This document shows positions 45,083 through 56,285 of a stretch of 64,000 nt of DNA, piece after piece; the first letter of the stretch is position 1, and each line of letters starts with the position of its first letter. Below the pieces are notes generated by a model that did not search any database, had not been told where the DNA came from, and saw only the letters and a program-made list of their open reading frames with translations. Source of the DNA: Telopea speciosissima (Eukaryota > Streptophyta > Magnoliopsida > Proteales > Proteaceae); NCBI RefSeq assembly GCF_018873765.1, contig NC_057921.1, forward strand, positions 16,614,604-16,678,603. Reading direction: 5' to 3'. The translations under genes and the position numbers were made by a program.

Positions 45083-46219
45083 TCAGACGAAATACTTCTT
45101 TAACTGGTCCATGTTGACCAATCCCCGAAGATCTTCTCCGTCAAGATCAGAGAGTTTAACTGCCTGGCTTAGCAATATGGTCTTGACTTTATAGGGTCCA
45201 CTCCAATTGGGTCAGAATTTTCCTCTTGGGTCGTGAATCAGAGCCCGCTGTTCTCTAAGGACCAAATCTCCTTCTTCAATGCTTCGGGTGCGGACACCCT
45301 TATTGAATGCCCTAGCCATTCTTTGTTGATATTTCTTGAGATTGTCCATGGCCTTCATCCTTTTCTCATCCAGGAGATTGAGCTCTTTGTATCTAGCCCT
45401 TACCCATTCTCCTTCTAGCAATTGACTATCGAGTAAGACTCGAAGAGAAGGGACTTGAATTTCTACTGGCAATACAGCTTCCGTCCCATATACCAGAGAA
45501 TACAGGGTAGCTCCGATAGAGGTTCGGATAGATGTCCGATATGCCCATAAGGGTAGTGGAAGTTTCTCTGCCCAGTCATTGTGGGTATCTGCCATCTTTT
45601 ACAATATGACCTTCATATTTTTGTTGGCTACTTCTACCGCTCCATTAGTCTGTGGATGGTAAGTAGAAGACTTATGCCTCCTGATGCCAAATCTGTTGCA
45701 GAGTTCCTCCACCTTTCCCCTGAAATGCAAGCCTTGATCGAAAATCAATTGTTGAGGGACACCGTATCTGCAGATGATGTTCTCTTTTATGAATTTTGCC
45801 ACCTTGGCAGAAGTCAAGACTGCATAAGATTGAGCCTCCACCCATTTTATGAAGTAGTCGATGGCGACTAATACGAATTGATGGCCATTTGAAGCGCTTG
45901 GAGTTATCTTACCAACTACATCAATTCCCCAAGTAGAAAATGGCCAAGGGGCATTTAATGAGTGCAACTCTGTTGGAGGAATATGAATGATATTAGCAAA
46001 TATCTAGCATTTATGGCATCGCCTTACGAAGGCAGCACATTCAGCTTCCATAGTGGCCTAATAATATCCCATCCTGAGAATTTTCTTAGCCAACATCCTT
46101 GCATTCATGTGTGGTCCACATATTCCTTGATGGATTTCTTCCATAATGGTTTGAGCCTGATCCTCATCTACACATATTAGTTGGATACCATCATAAGACC
46201 TCTTGTACAACAAGTTTCC
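45083..46219 (-). pseudogene. Tat2 integrase
   Basis: Same frame as the rest of Tat2 pol. An HHCC-like finger with stops lies at 46200..45970. The core at 45967..45599 has WGIDVVGKI, LIFDQGLHF and TNGAVEVANKN, with D, D and E present. The C-terminal part (45595..45212) has LPLPLWAYRTSIRTSIG and YGTEAVLPVEIQ. It continues past a TGA at 45212..45214 to a natural end at 45083 (LVNMDQLKKYFV). Stops at 45599, 46220 and two between them could all be Gln or Trp codons changed by C-to-T or G-to-A. Confidence 0.9.
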
Positions 46220-48628
46220 TTAGAGGATGAATTGAGTAGCATATTTTCGCAAATGCCTCTTCTCTCTTTCTGAAAACTCTTCAGGGTACCTCCTTTCTTT
46301 GATGTAATCAATCACTAGAGCATACCAAGGCCTTACATCCTCGGTGAGTGCATTGACTGGCTCTCCATATGTTGGGCTAGTCCTTCTTTCTATCAGAAAA
46401 TGTCGGATCCTATTTTGAGTATCACATTCCACCATGGACGCCAAAATGGCTAAAGCGTCAGCGAACCAATTGCTATCCCTAGGTAGATACTCAAAAGAGA
46501 CTTCCTTGAAGCATTGAGTCAGTCGCTCCAAATACACCTGGTAAGGCTTTAACTTCTCATCCTTAGTCTTCCACTTTCCTTGTGTTTGACAGATCACAAT
46601 GGAGGAATCTCCGTAAACTTTAATTTTGTCCACCCCTACAGACAGAGCCATTTCTAATCCAATAGCACAAGCTTCATACTCCGCTATGTTATTGGTGCAA
46701 TTGAATTCTAACCGGAAGGCCATCGACAAGTAAAAATCCTCTAGGGTTATGAGTAATATCCCTGTGCCAAATCCTTTTTGATTGGCGGCTCCATCAAAGT
46801 ACAACTGCCACCCTTTATTTGGTTCCGCTTCTATGGAGTGCAAATCTTCATCTGGGAAACGGTCCTTTGTTGCTCGGGAATCAACTTCTGAGGGGAATGC
46901 TGCCAGATGGTCGGAGAATGCTCGCCCTTTCATAGATTTTTGATTGACATAAGTTATGTCAAATTCTAATAATAGCAACAACCACTTAGCCATCCTCCCT
47001 GTCAATGCTGGTTTCTCGAAAAGGTACTTAATTGGATCCATTCGCGAGATCAACTTGACGAGATGTGATACCATGTAATGTCTTAGATGCTTGGTTACCC
47101 AAACCAGGGACGTGCAGGTTTTCTCCACATGAGCATATCAAGTTTCTTACTCTAAAAATTTCCTGCTCACATAGTAAATTGCAAGCTCTTCTCCATCCGC
47201 CTTGCCAACTTGGGCCATCATTGATCCGACCGTTGTTTCTCCTATTGACAAATATAGGAGCAAGGGTTCACCAAACACTAGAGGGACCAGTATAGGAGGA
47301 GAAAGTAAATACTCTTTGATTTTCATAAGGGCATCTTGGCATTTCTCATTCCATTCTTTCAGTTCTTTCTTCCTTAGGAGTTTGAAGATGAGTTAACAAG
47401 TGGATGTCAACCGAGATATGAACCTGCTGATGTACTGGATGCAGCCCAAGAACCCTCATACCTCTTTTTCTGTCCAGGGTGGTGGTATTTCTGTGATGGC
47501 CTTTATCTTGTCAGGGTCTGCTTCTATTCCTCTTTCGCTGATAAGAAACCCCAGCAGTTTTCCTGCTTTGGCCCCAAACACACATTTTTTAGGGTTCAAC
47601 CTTAGCTTGTATTCTTTGATTCTTTCAAAGAATTTTTTGAGGGCTGCAACATAGCCCTGTCAGTCAACAGATTTGACTATCATATCATCGACATACACCT
47701 CTACTTCTTTGTGTATCATATCGTGTAGGATAGTCATGGCCGCTCTTTGATATGTTGCCCCAGCATTTTTCAACCCAAAAGGCATCACTTTGTAACAAAA
47801 TGTTCCCTATGATGTGGTGAAGGCAGTCTTCTCCCTGTCCTTCAGGCACATACTGATTTGGTTATATCCTGAGAAACCATCCATGAAGGATAGTAGAGCA
47901 TGGCCTGCAGTATTGTCCACCAAAATGTCAATGTGGGGTAGAGGGAAATCGTCCTTAGGGCTGACTCTATTCAGGTCATGAAAATCCACACACATTCTGA
48001 CCTTCCCATCTTTCTTAGGGACTGGGACAGTATTGGATAACCATTGGGGGTACTGGGTTACTTGGAGAAATCTTGCATTCCACTGCTTGATGACTTCTTC
48101 CCTGATCTTCTCACTCCATTCCGGTCGCATCCTCCTTAACTTCTTTTTTACGGGACGAGCATCCAGATATGTTGGTAATTCATGTTGTACAATCTTTAGA
48201 TCGATGCCGGGCATGTCCTTGTAGGACCAGGCGAAGACTTCCTCAAATTCCTTGAGGAGAGAGATCATTTGGGATGTTTCATCATCATTGAGAGAAGAAC
48301 CAATTTTGATCATTCGAGGGCATTGATCGGTCCCTATATTTATAGGATGGGTGTCCTCTTGGATGGGATGAGCTCTTCTTTGCTCCAATTGTTCTAACAG
48401 ATTACAATGTTCTAAGACATTATCATCATCAGAAGAATAGGAAGAAGAAGAAGAAGAAACATACTCAGAATCAGCAATTTCATTCATGATAAGGGGAAGA
48501 GTACAGACAAACCCAATAGACTGGACATTTCCACAGGACTCGGATACAGACTCAGAGACAGACTTAGGCAGGACTATGCTAGAGCTGGTTATAACTTCAG
48601 ACTCATTAATATGGAAATCTTCCATCAT
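46220..48628 (-). pseudogene. Tat2 reverse transcriptase, RNase H and archaeal-type RNase H
   Basis: RT starts in 48628..47807 (TVPVPKKDGKVRMCVDF, LLSFMDGFSGYNQI) and continues with the catalytic YVDDM near 47680. Thumb and first RNase H follow with stops between 47806 and 47129. The frame 47128..46220 carries the connection region and the second RNase H (WQLYFDGAANQKGFGTGILL, CTNNIAEYEACAIGLEMAL). This order is diagnostic for Tat. All long pieces are in one frame; only nonsense codons interrupt. Confidence 0.92.
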
Positions 48629-48661
48629 TCTTGTCCAATTTGCTACGGATCCTTGGAGAGG

Positions 48662-49927
48662 TTATATGAGAAGATGTGGTGCTGGTCCTTCTTCCTCTTC
48701 TTCAATGATCACCGCCACTTCGAGCAGCTCGCCGATCCCTTGATCTCCTGTGACTTCCTTCTTGCTGGCTTGATCCAATTCCATGGCCACCCAGTCGACT
48801 TCATTCTCAAAGAATATTTCAAGCCCTGGTAGACGTTCGCCCTGCTCTTGATTGAACCATGGTTCTTGATTTCCACAATAAGAGAAGTCTTCACCCTCTT
48901 TTACGAAGTACCCGTTCAGAGTCTTGAAGTACGGCGTACCATTCGCTGCACTGTTCTTCCGTCCTGTGGCTTTCTTCTTTGGGTCCTTCAGGTTAAACCC
49001 TAACCCATAATGATTTGCATTGACCTGTATTTCTGGGAATGCTGGTACCCCCTGTTGGTTCTTTCCTAATCCCAATCCTGGAAAGTATTTCATCTTTTTC
49101 ATGATCTTTACAGAGGCCTTGCTCCAAATCATCGAGAATTTCCTTAGACTCCAATCTTCTTCACTTGCAGAGGTAGTGCGAATGTGACCGATTTCAAACC
49201 CACCCAGTTGTACCTTCTGTGAGGGTGAACCACCTACTTCAATGTTAGCCAAAGTGTGCACCATTTCTGGGTCTCCGAAGATGGTAATCACTTTCTGGTC
49301 ATGTATGAACTTCAACTTCTGATGAAGACTTGATGCTAAGGCTCCTGTTGAATGCAACCATGGTCTTCCAAGCAACATATTGAAGGATGCTTAAATGTCG
49401 ATGACTTGGAAATCTATGGTAAAGCAGGCTGGTTCGATCTTGACATTGGTGGTGAGAATTCCGATTACCTCCCTCCTGGAATTGTCGTATGCCCTAATGG
49501 TTTGACTGGATGACTTCATCTTATCTAGAGATAAACTCATGCATCTTGCTGCTTTGAGAGGCATTACATTGAGGGCGGATCCATTGTCTATCAGAACCTG
49601 GAGAACCTGATTCTTGTTACATTCCACAGTAATGTAGAGTGCCCGGTTGTGATTCTTTCCTCCCGGGGGTAAGTCCTCTTCTGAGAAAAAGAGTGACTGA
49701 ATGGCATAAGTGGCCCCCACTATGTGAGATAATTCCTCAGGTCGCATTTCTGTGGGCACTTGAACCTTGGTGAGAGCTTTCAAAATAGCTTCTCGGTGGG
49801 TTGGTGATGCCATTAATAATCCCCAGATTGAGATGTTGGCTTGGGCCTTCTTCAATTGGTCTAGTACTCGATTTTTTGGCTCAACAACCGCCATTGATTG
49901 GCTAGACCGATATTTTTCCACTGTCAA
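48662..49927 (-). pseudogene. Tat2 protease and G-patch-like region
   Basis: 49927..49391 holds the protease with VLIDNGSALNVMPL (active-site D-N-G intact). After an in-frame TAA, 49378..48662 has MLLGRPWLHSTGALASSLH followed by a G-patch-like motif (YFPGLGLGKNQQGVPAFPEI, then YGLGFNL), which occurs in many Tat polyproteins and may bind nucleic acid. The start of RT follows. Confidence 0.82.
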
Positions 49928-52228
49928 ATCCTTATTCTTGAAGTTTCAGCCACTCCTGATTTTCGTGACTTCTGACTCCCTTCCTTTGATGACCAACTAG
50001 ACTGGACAAAAGTCGCCATCCTCTTCGTCACTATCAGTGATGATAAGGGGACCCTTGGGACAAGTTTGGATTTCAGCTCCTTCATTGGACAAGGCCACAA
50101 TAGACTTCCGGGCATGATCTAGGATTTTTGATAGGGTTTCTTGCTTCTTAGCAACTTGTTGGACTGTGTGAGAATCTTCTGGTATCAACTGGCTAACGGC
50201 ATGAAAGGCTTCCAAAGCCGCTCGGTACATCTTTCTTGCTTCCGCTAATGACTTGTAGAAGTTGCGATCCTTCCTTTCCCCTTGAGAACCTAAACTTTTA
50301 GAACTTTCTTCGGGGCTTGGAATAACTGGGTGGATGTTCCCTGTTGGGTCATTAACTGCTCCTTCCTCATTGACATGACACATATGGAAATTATCATGTG
50401 CTCTTGCCCATGCATGGTATTCTCTGTTGCCCTGATTTGGGGATGGAGGAGGAGTCCCACATAGGTCTTGTGCCAAAGCTAAAGTTAGCTTTACAGAGTT
50501 CTCCAAGTGATGAATTGCTTGAGGGAGCGTCCACTGTTCTTTGACGGGTTCCAGCTGTTGAAGCTCTTCTTGGTACTTATCATCCAAGACCACCATTCTC
50601 ATAAGCATTTCCTGGATCTTGTCTACATCCCGATGGATCTTGTTCACCTAGAATGACAAAGCCCATGGTGCGGGTCCGTAGATGTTCTCATACTTTTCCA
50701 GACGCGTCCTTGGTTGCCAAGATTCCTCATCCTCTGTCTCTTCTTCCCCTTCGGACTCTTCATCATCGGATTCTCCTGATGTAGATTCTTGCTCACTTTC
50801 ATCTTCTTTGGATGATTGTTCTTCTTCTAACTGCTCTTCCCCTTCATCATCGATGCCCATCAGAAAGATACCTCTGGTAGGGTCATTCTAAAATTCCCCG
50901 AGACTGATGTCATTGATCCATACGTCCCATGTTTCACTTCTTCGGGGTGGGTCTGAATAGGAGAATGAATCCGAATACAGGGCCAGATCTTCAGGAGGGG
51001 TTCCAAACAGGTCTCGAGCCAAAGCAATGGCTAACCAAGTCATGTTTGGCAACTCATGGAGGGTCCGAGCAAGTACATCACTCTCATTTGGCATTACCAA
51101 TCTCTCACAAGCTACTGCGAGATTGCTACATATGAGGTCTGGGAATAGAGAAGTGGCCTTGTAAAGGATCTCTTGAGTATTGGTGGAAACATCCAGTATA
51201 TCTGCTACCTGGTAGAATACGCTCATGCTCCAACACTCAAAATCTTCCCTAGACACGGTCCAATCACCTCGCGGGACTTCTGGCGAGGATATCTCCTCAT
51301 CCCCTCTGCGCTCATCGTCATCTGATGATATGGGTTGAATAAGGCTGGTAGGATCACTATTATCATTGCTCCCGATGTTATTCACCCAATCCATCGCAAC
51401 TACTCCTTCATCATCCATCGTCAAACTTTGCTCGGCATACTCTATCCATTCTTTGTGGATTTCTTGGTTGTCCACCTCATCTAAGCTGTCATCAGTATCT
51501 CCCCCTATATGGATAAGAGAGACTTCTTCTGATAGAACTTGACCAATAGCCAGTGCTGAGACTGCTTTGAGAAGCTGGGGTGTGACTCTGGTGATTTCAT
51601 TCCCTTCTTCTTCTTTAGGGACCAGGTGACATATTTCGGATGGTGAGAAGCCATACTTGCGCAATGGTGTCATTGACTCAAGACCTTCTAATCCAAATTC
51701 CAAGAAATCCAACTTTCAGAGCCGATTGATGGATGTTATGCCTCTGCCGCGATCACATGGCTGTCCACCTGTTTGGATATTCCCGTCACAGTTAGTTTTG
51801 GCATAATAAATGCAAACTTGCATCTTCTCTGCCCACACTTGACGCGACTGCTCATCTTTCCCTAAATACCATGGGATGGGCTGGATCAATGTAGTAGGAT
51901 CTTGGAACGGTGCTTCTTCCTGCAACATGTTTATTAACCCCGTAGATGATTCCGGAGAATAAGTCCCCTTCACAAGTGGTTGTGAGACTTTCCATGCAGG
52001 CATCGGGTGCTCCACCCAGGTGGTACCTTCTGACTTTGGATGATAGAAAGGGGAGTCGGGTCGATTTACTTCCTGAGACATCTCCTGTTGAGTCTGTCGT
52101 TTCTTTTCCTCTTTAAGTCTCTTGGTCAACATTGTTATATAGACATGCGCCTTCATTAGCTTCCTCTTTTTCTTGACTGGATGAATCAAAGTGGTAGGAT
52201 CAGCCCGCTCCGTCTCTTCTTGGAGCAT
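49928..52228 (-). pseudogene. Tat2 acidic linker between gag and protease
   Basis: About 2.3 kb in the pol frame with stops at about 51716, 50888, 50648 and 49997 and one TGA near 49950. No known domain. It is rich in Asp, Glu and Ser (50648..50860 is mainly acidic). A short motif recurs: ADPTTLIHP, QDPTTLIQP, DPTSLIQP, NDPTRGIF and NDPTGNIHP at roughly 52190, 51890, 51345, 50875 and 50335; NMLQEE precedes the first two. Two segments share the pattern DLFGTPP/DLCGTPPP (about 50990 and 50450), suggesting internal duplication. Function unknown. Confidence 0.7.
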
Positions 52229-53664
52229 GTTTACTCCATGGTTGGGAAGAGGATTTGTGGTGACATTGGGGGCTGCTTCTTCTGAAGTTCAATTTTGCCT
52301 TCGTCAATCAAATCCTGGATTGCATGCTTAAGGAATATGCATCTATCAGTGTGATGACCTTATTGGTCGTGATAATGGCAGTACTGATTGGGCTTATACC
52401 ATACAGGGGGGTTGCTCAAATCCACAGGTCTAGGGGGAACTGAATTGATCATTCCCTACTTCTTGAGCTTGGTGAATAACAACGAGAGTGTCATTCCTTC
52501 AAAATTAAAAGTCCTCCTAGGTGCTTCAAGTTCAGTTTGGATCACAAGAGGGGTGGCTCCTGCGGTTACCACCTGGACTTTTGCCGCTTGGTTGCTCGTC
52601 CCTGTCGCATTTCCTCCTTTGGCTCTTGGACTCTTCCTTACCGGATAGCTTCCTGAGGCCTAATGGGCCATACTCTGATTCTGCCTTTCTTTGAAGATCT
52701 TGTCTTCAATCTTCTTCCCAATCGTCATAAGAGCATCAAATGTCTTGATATGCTGGTAATATATCTTCTCACGGTACTCCCTATACTAGTTTTCTAACAA
52801 TATCTTGACATGTTCCTCTTCAGTGGGGCTGTTCCACATCTTCACAGCCTTCTCTCTGAACCTCATGATGTAGTTTGAAAATTCTTCACTTGGTTCTTGC
52901 CTCAAGGTCTCCAACTCTCTTCGAGTAATATCCATCTCGGTATTGTATGAATACTGCTTCATGAATGCTTTAACCACGGAGGCCCATGACTGGGTTTGGG
53001 TGTGATCGAGCTGTGTTAACCACCTCAAAGCAGATCCTGCCAAAGAATACAAGAACGCCTGTCCCATTTGGTTTTCAGAAAGTCCCCACGATCTGGCAAT
53101 GGTGGCAAAAATCTTGAGATGAGCTCTAGGATCTCCCGACCCATCGAACTTGTCCAATTTCCACTTGAAATCTTCAGGGATTTTTCCTTCGGGAAAGAAC
53201 ATCAGGTCTTCTTCATCTTTTTCTTTGACTTTGCCTTTGACAACCACTTCCAATTCGGCTACCTTTTCTCTCATCTTCTTCTCTCTTTCTGTTTTGGGAG
53301 GGTCTGTAGGACGACTATCATCCCCTTCTTCTACTAGTATGGTGATTGGAGTCTTGGGGGTTGTAGAGTTGGTTTTTTGGACCTCCTGCTCCATTGGTCC
53401 GGATACGGATCCGCCCTTAGAGAGTTCATGGACTGACTGCACTAGTTGTTCCATGAGCTGCCGCATTTCGGCCATGTCTGCCTGCAGCCTATATACTCGA
53501 TGTTCGATGTGACTTTCGGACAAGTGGTCCTCCATAGGATCCATGTTGCTCACAAGTGATATCTCGGCTGATGAACTAGAGGAATGAGAAGAGATTGGAG
53601 AGCTCGGGGAGAATGATGGACTGGCTCGAGTCAGCCTTCCACCGCGTCGGATCCAGATAGGCAA
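52229..53664 (-). pseudogene. Tat2 gag
   Basis: ORF 53664..52786 starts MPIWIRRGGRLTRASPSFS. It has a Ser-rich N-terminus, a coiled-coil-like segment (MAEMRQLMEQLVQSVHEL), and the gag domain (WKLDKFDGSGDPRAHLKIF, FLYSLAGSALRWLTQL, FSNYIMRFREKAVKMW). A further 550 bp to 52229 reads through stops in part into a CHYHDQ..HHTDRC patch like a degenerate knuckle. Gag is in a different frame from pol. Confidence 0.88.
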
Positions 53665-54267
53665 GGACGGAATTGTGCTTCTACGAAAAAGAGAAGAAGA
53701 TCTAGTTCAGGTCCTAAGAAGGAATAAATCTTATTCAACAATCTTTTTATTTTATTTTATTTCCCTTTTTTTTATTATTATTATTATTATTTGTATTTCA
53801 TCATATCTCTCTTTTTTTCTTTTCTTTTTTTTATGACATTTTTTTTTGTTTTATTTGGCTCAAGTAATCGAAGCCGTCATCAGAGTTCCAGTTAGGCCTC
53901 TCTGAACGCGGGCTTTGAATGCCGTCATTGGCCAAGCATTCTTGGATACGACATAAAAAAAAACAAACAAATAAAAGAAAGATCCTAGTTATCGGGTTAC
54001 TGACGATTATGTCTGGGGTCAACATGAGATGCCCTTATTTCGAGGGACATATAAGGTTCCATCGTACGGAAGTGAGCTTCCATTTTTCTTCGAGGGACCA
54101 TCGCGGGACTATGGAATTTCTTACCTTCGGTGGCATCTCGTATCGAATCCAAGTTAATCGTCAAGTGACCCTAAACTCGGTCTTTCTTATAGCTAATAAA
54201 TGTTAGTTTGTGTCGTACCCTAATCATATATGGTCTATTTTCCTACATGATGCATGTAAAGGGTAGG
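53665..54267 (-). other. Tat2 leader, cut at a copia fragment
   Basis: AT-rich leader upstream of gag with T-rich runs (53745..53845). No LTR matching 37267..38566 and no primer site appear before copia homology starts at 54268. The 5' LTR of Tat2 is therefore missing here, probably deleted. Confidence 0.5.
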
Positions 54268-55036
54268 CTTCCACTTTCTTTAGTCTACAAACCATATCTG
54301 GATCCACCCCAAGCTGAAAATGATCTGGTTGCTCTATATATACTTCCTCTTCAAGATTACCATTCAAGAAAACTGACTTCACGTCCATCTGATATACCTT
54401 GAATCCCTTGTATACCGCCAAAGCTAGGAACATCCGAATGGATTCCATCCTTGCTACCGGTGCAAAAGTCTCATCAAAATCTATTCCTTCCACCTGAGCG
54501 TAGCCCTTGCACACAAGTCTGGCTTTGTTTCACATCACCTGGCCATCTTCATTTAACTTATTCCTGAAGACCCACTTGGTGCCAATAATATTCTTGTCTG
54601 CTGGTCTGGGAACTAACTCCCATGTGTTGTTCTTCTCAATCTAATCCAGCTCTTCGTTCATGGCTTTAACCCAATGTTCATCTTTGCTTGCTTCATAAAT
54701 GGACATGGGTTCCACCTATGACAATAGAGAATATGTAATGGCCTTCATCTTTCTTGTCTGTATACCCGCTTTAGGATCTCCGATGACTTGATTTGGGGGA
54801 CGCACTTTTTGCCACTTTTCAAAACTAGGTCTTCCATCTCTCTCTGTCACTGTGTCAATCTCATGGGCATTTGTGTCTGCATCCTCATGCTTTTAAACTT
54901 CCACAACTTCATCATTTACATTCGCATCATCATCAACCTCTTCAAAAGTTTGTTCTTCTAACACTACTGGTTTAAAGTGGGGTAATGTTTTATCAATCTT
55001 CACATCTAAACTCTCCACAACTTTCCCCAACAATCT
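54268..55036 (-). pseudogene. Copia element 2 reverse transcriptase, truncated
   Basis: Reads [57 protein letters not shown] and [19 protein letters not shown]. It breaks off after VCRLKK at about 54268, where unrelated sequence starts. The catalytic YVDD block, RNase H and 3' LTR are absent. Several stops lie in the linker (54515..55036). Confidence 0.9.
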
Positions 55037-55818
55037 TCACATCTGAACTCTCCACAACTTTGAGGAATACCCTAAGAAAATACCTTCATCTACTCTATCG
55101 TCAAATTTTCCAAGGTTGTCTTCCCTTCTTTTGATGAAGCAACGACTACCAAACACCCTAAAGTGTTTCACTATGGCTCTTCTATTAAACCATAATTCAT
55201 ATGGAGTCTTGGATTCTTGTGGTCTCAACAAGCATCTGTTGCCAATGTAGACAACTGTATAGATGGCTTATGTTTTGCAATATTATTATCTGTAAGCATT
55301 GCCCTAGCCATTCCTTGAATTGTCTTATTCTTCCTTTCAACTACCCCATTTTGTTGAGGGGTTCTTGCTGCCGAATGCTGAATTCGTATGCCATGTTCAT
55401 TACAAAATTCTGTGAAAGCACTCCATGTGAACTCCTTTCCTTGGTCAGATCTGACGCACTTGATTGTTTTACCAGTCTCATTCTCAACCCTTTTCTTGAA
55501 CACCTTGAGGCAGTGTAAGGCTTCAATTTTGTCCTTAAGAAAAAAGACCCATGTCATCCTTGAATACTCATCAATAAGTAACATAAAATATCTCTCTCCT
55601 CCAATTGCTTGAGTCCTCATTGGTCCACACAAATCTGTATGAATTAAGTCTAAAGGCTTACTAGCATAGTGTTCATTTGACTTGTATATAGCCCTTGTTT
55701 GCTTACCCTTCTGACATGATCCACAAACATGATTTGTGAGGTTCTTGATTTTTGGACCTTGTTCTTGCTCAACTTGGCTAAGTTCTTGAAATTTATATGC
55801 CCAAGTCTTCTGTGCCAA
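55037..55818 (-). pseudogene. Copia element 2 integrase
   Basis: Pieces 55818..55225 and 55231..55037. The finger end is CGSCQKGKQ. The core has HTDLCGPM, VRSDQGKEF and QQNGVVERKNKT, so all three acidic residues are present. The C-terminal part has ESKTPYELWFNRRAIVKHFR and FGSRCFI. A frame break near 55228 separates the pieces. Confidence 0.9.
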
Positions 55819-56220
55819 AGTGTGGTTTCATTCTCCTGACTAATCATGCAACTGTCATCATTGCTCTCTGTAAGAACATACAAATTCCCATCTGTCCTGG
55901 AACCATGAGCCACTTTCCTTCCATTTTTCGTCTTCCTTATCTCAAAATCTTCCTTCGTAAATAAGACCTCATTTCCTTTGTCACATATTTGACTCACACT
56001 CAGAAGGTTATGTTTCAACCCGCTCACATACAACACCCTGCCAAATTTTATTCTTCCTTGATCCAAGTTGACTATCCCCTTGCCTTCAATCTTGGCCCCA
56101 TCATTGTTCCCAAATCTAACTAAGTCACTTTCAACTTTATCAAGATTTAAAAATCTATCTCTTTCACCTATCATATGAGTAGAACAACCACTGTCAAGAA
56201 TCCATGGAGATGATCTTCTT
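55819..56220 (-). pseudogene. Copia element 2 protease and pre-integrase
   Basis: Protease opens SPWILDSGCSTHMIG (about 56210..56165), active-site Asp intact, followed by VLYVSGLKHNLLSVSQICD and the pre-integrase TLWHRRLGHINFKNLAKL. Confidence 0.88.
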
Positions 56221-56285
56221 TAAGCCTTAAAAGCCGTCTGAACAATCAATGATTTGTTGCTTTCTCATGTCTTCTTCTTCTCAAC

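Noticed and set aside
50682..50891. Plus-strand Ser-rich ORF
   Set aside because: Complement of the acidic Glu/Asp run of the Tat2 linker; low complexity.
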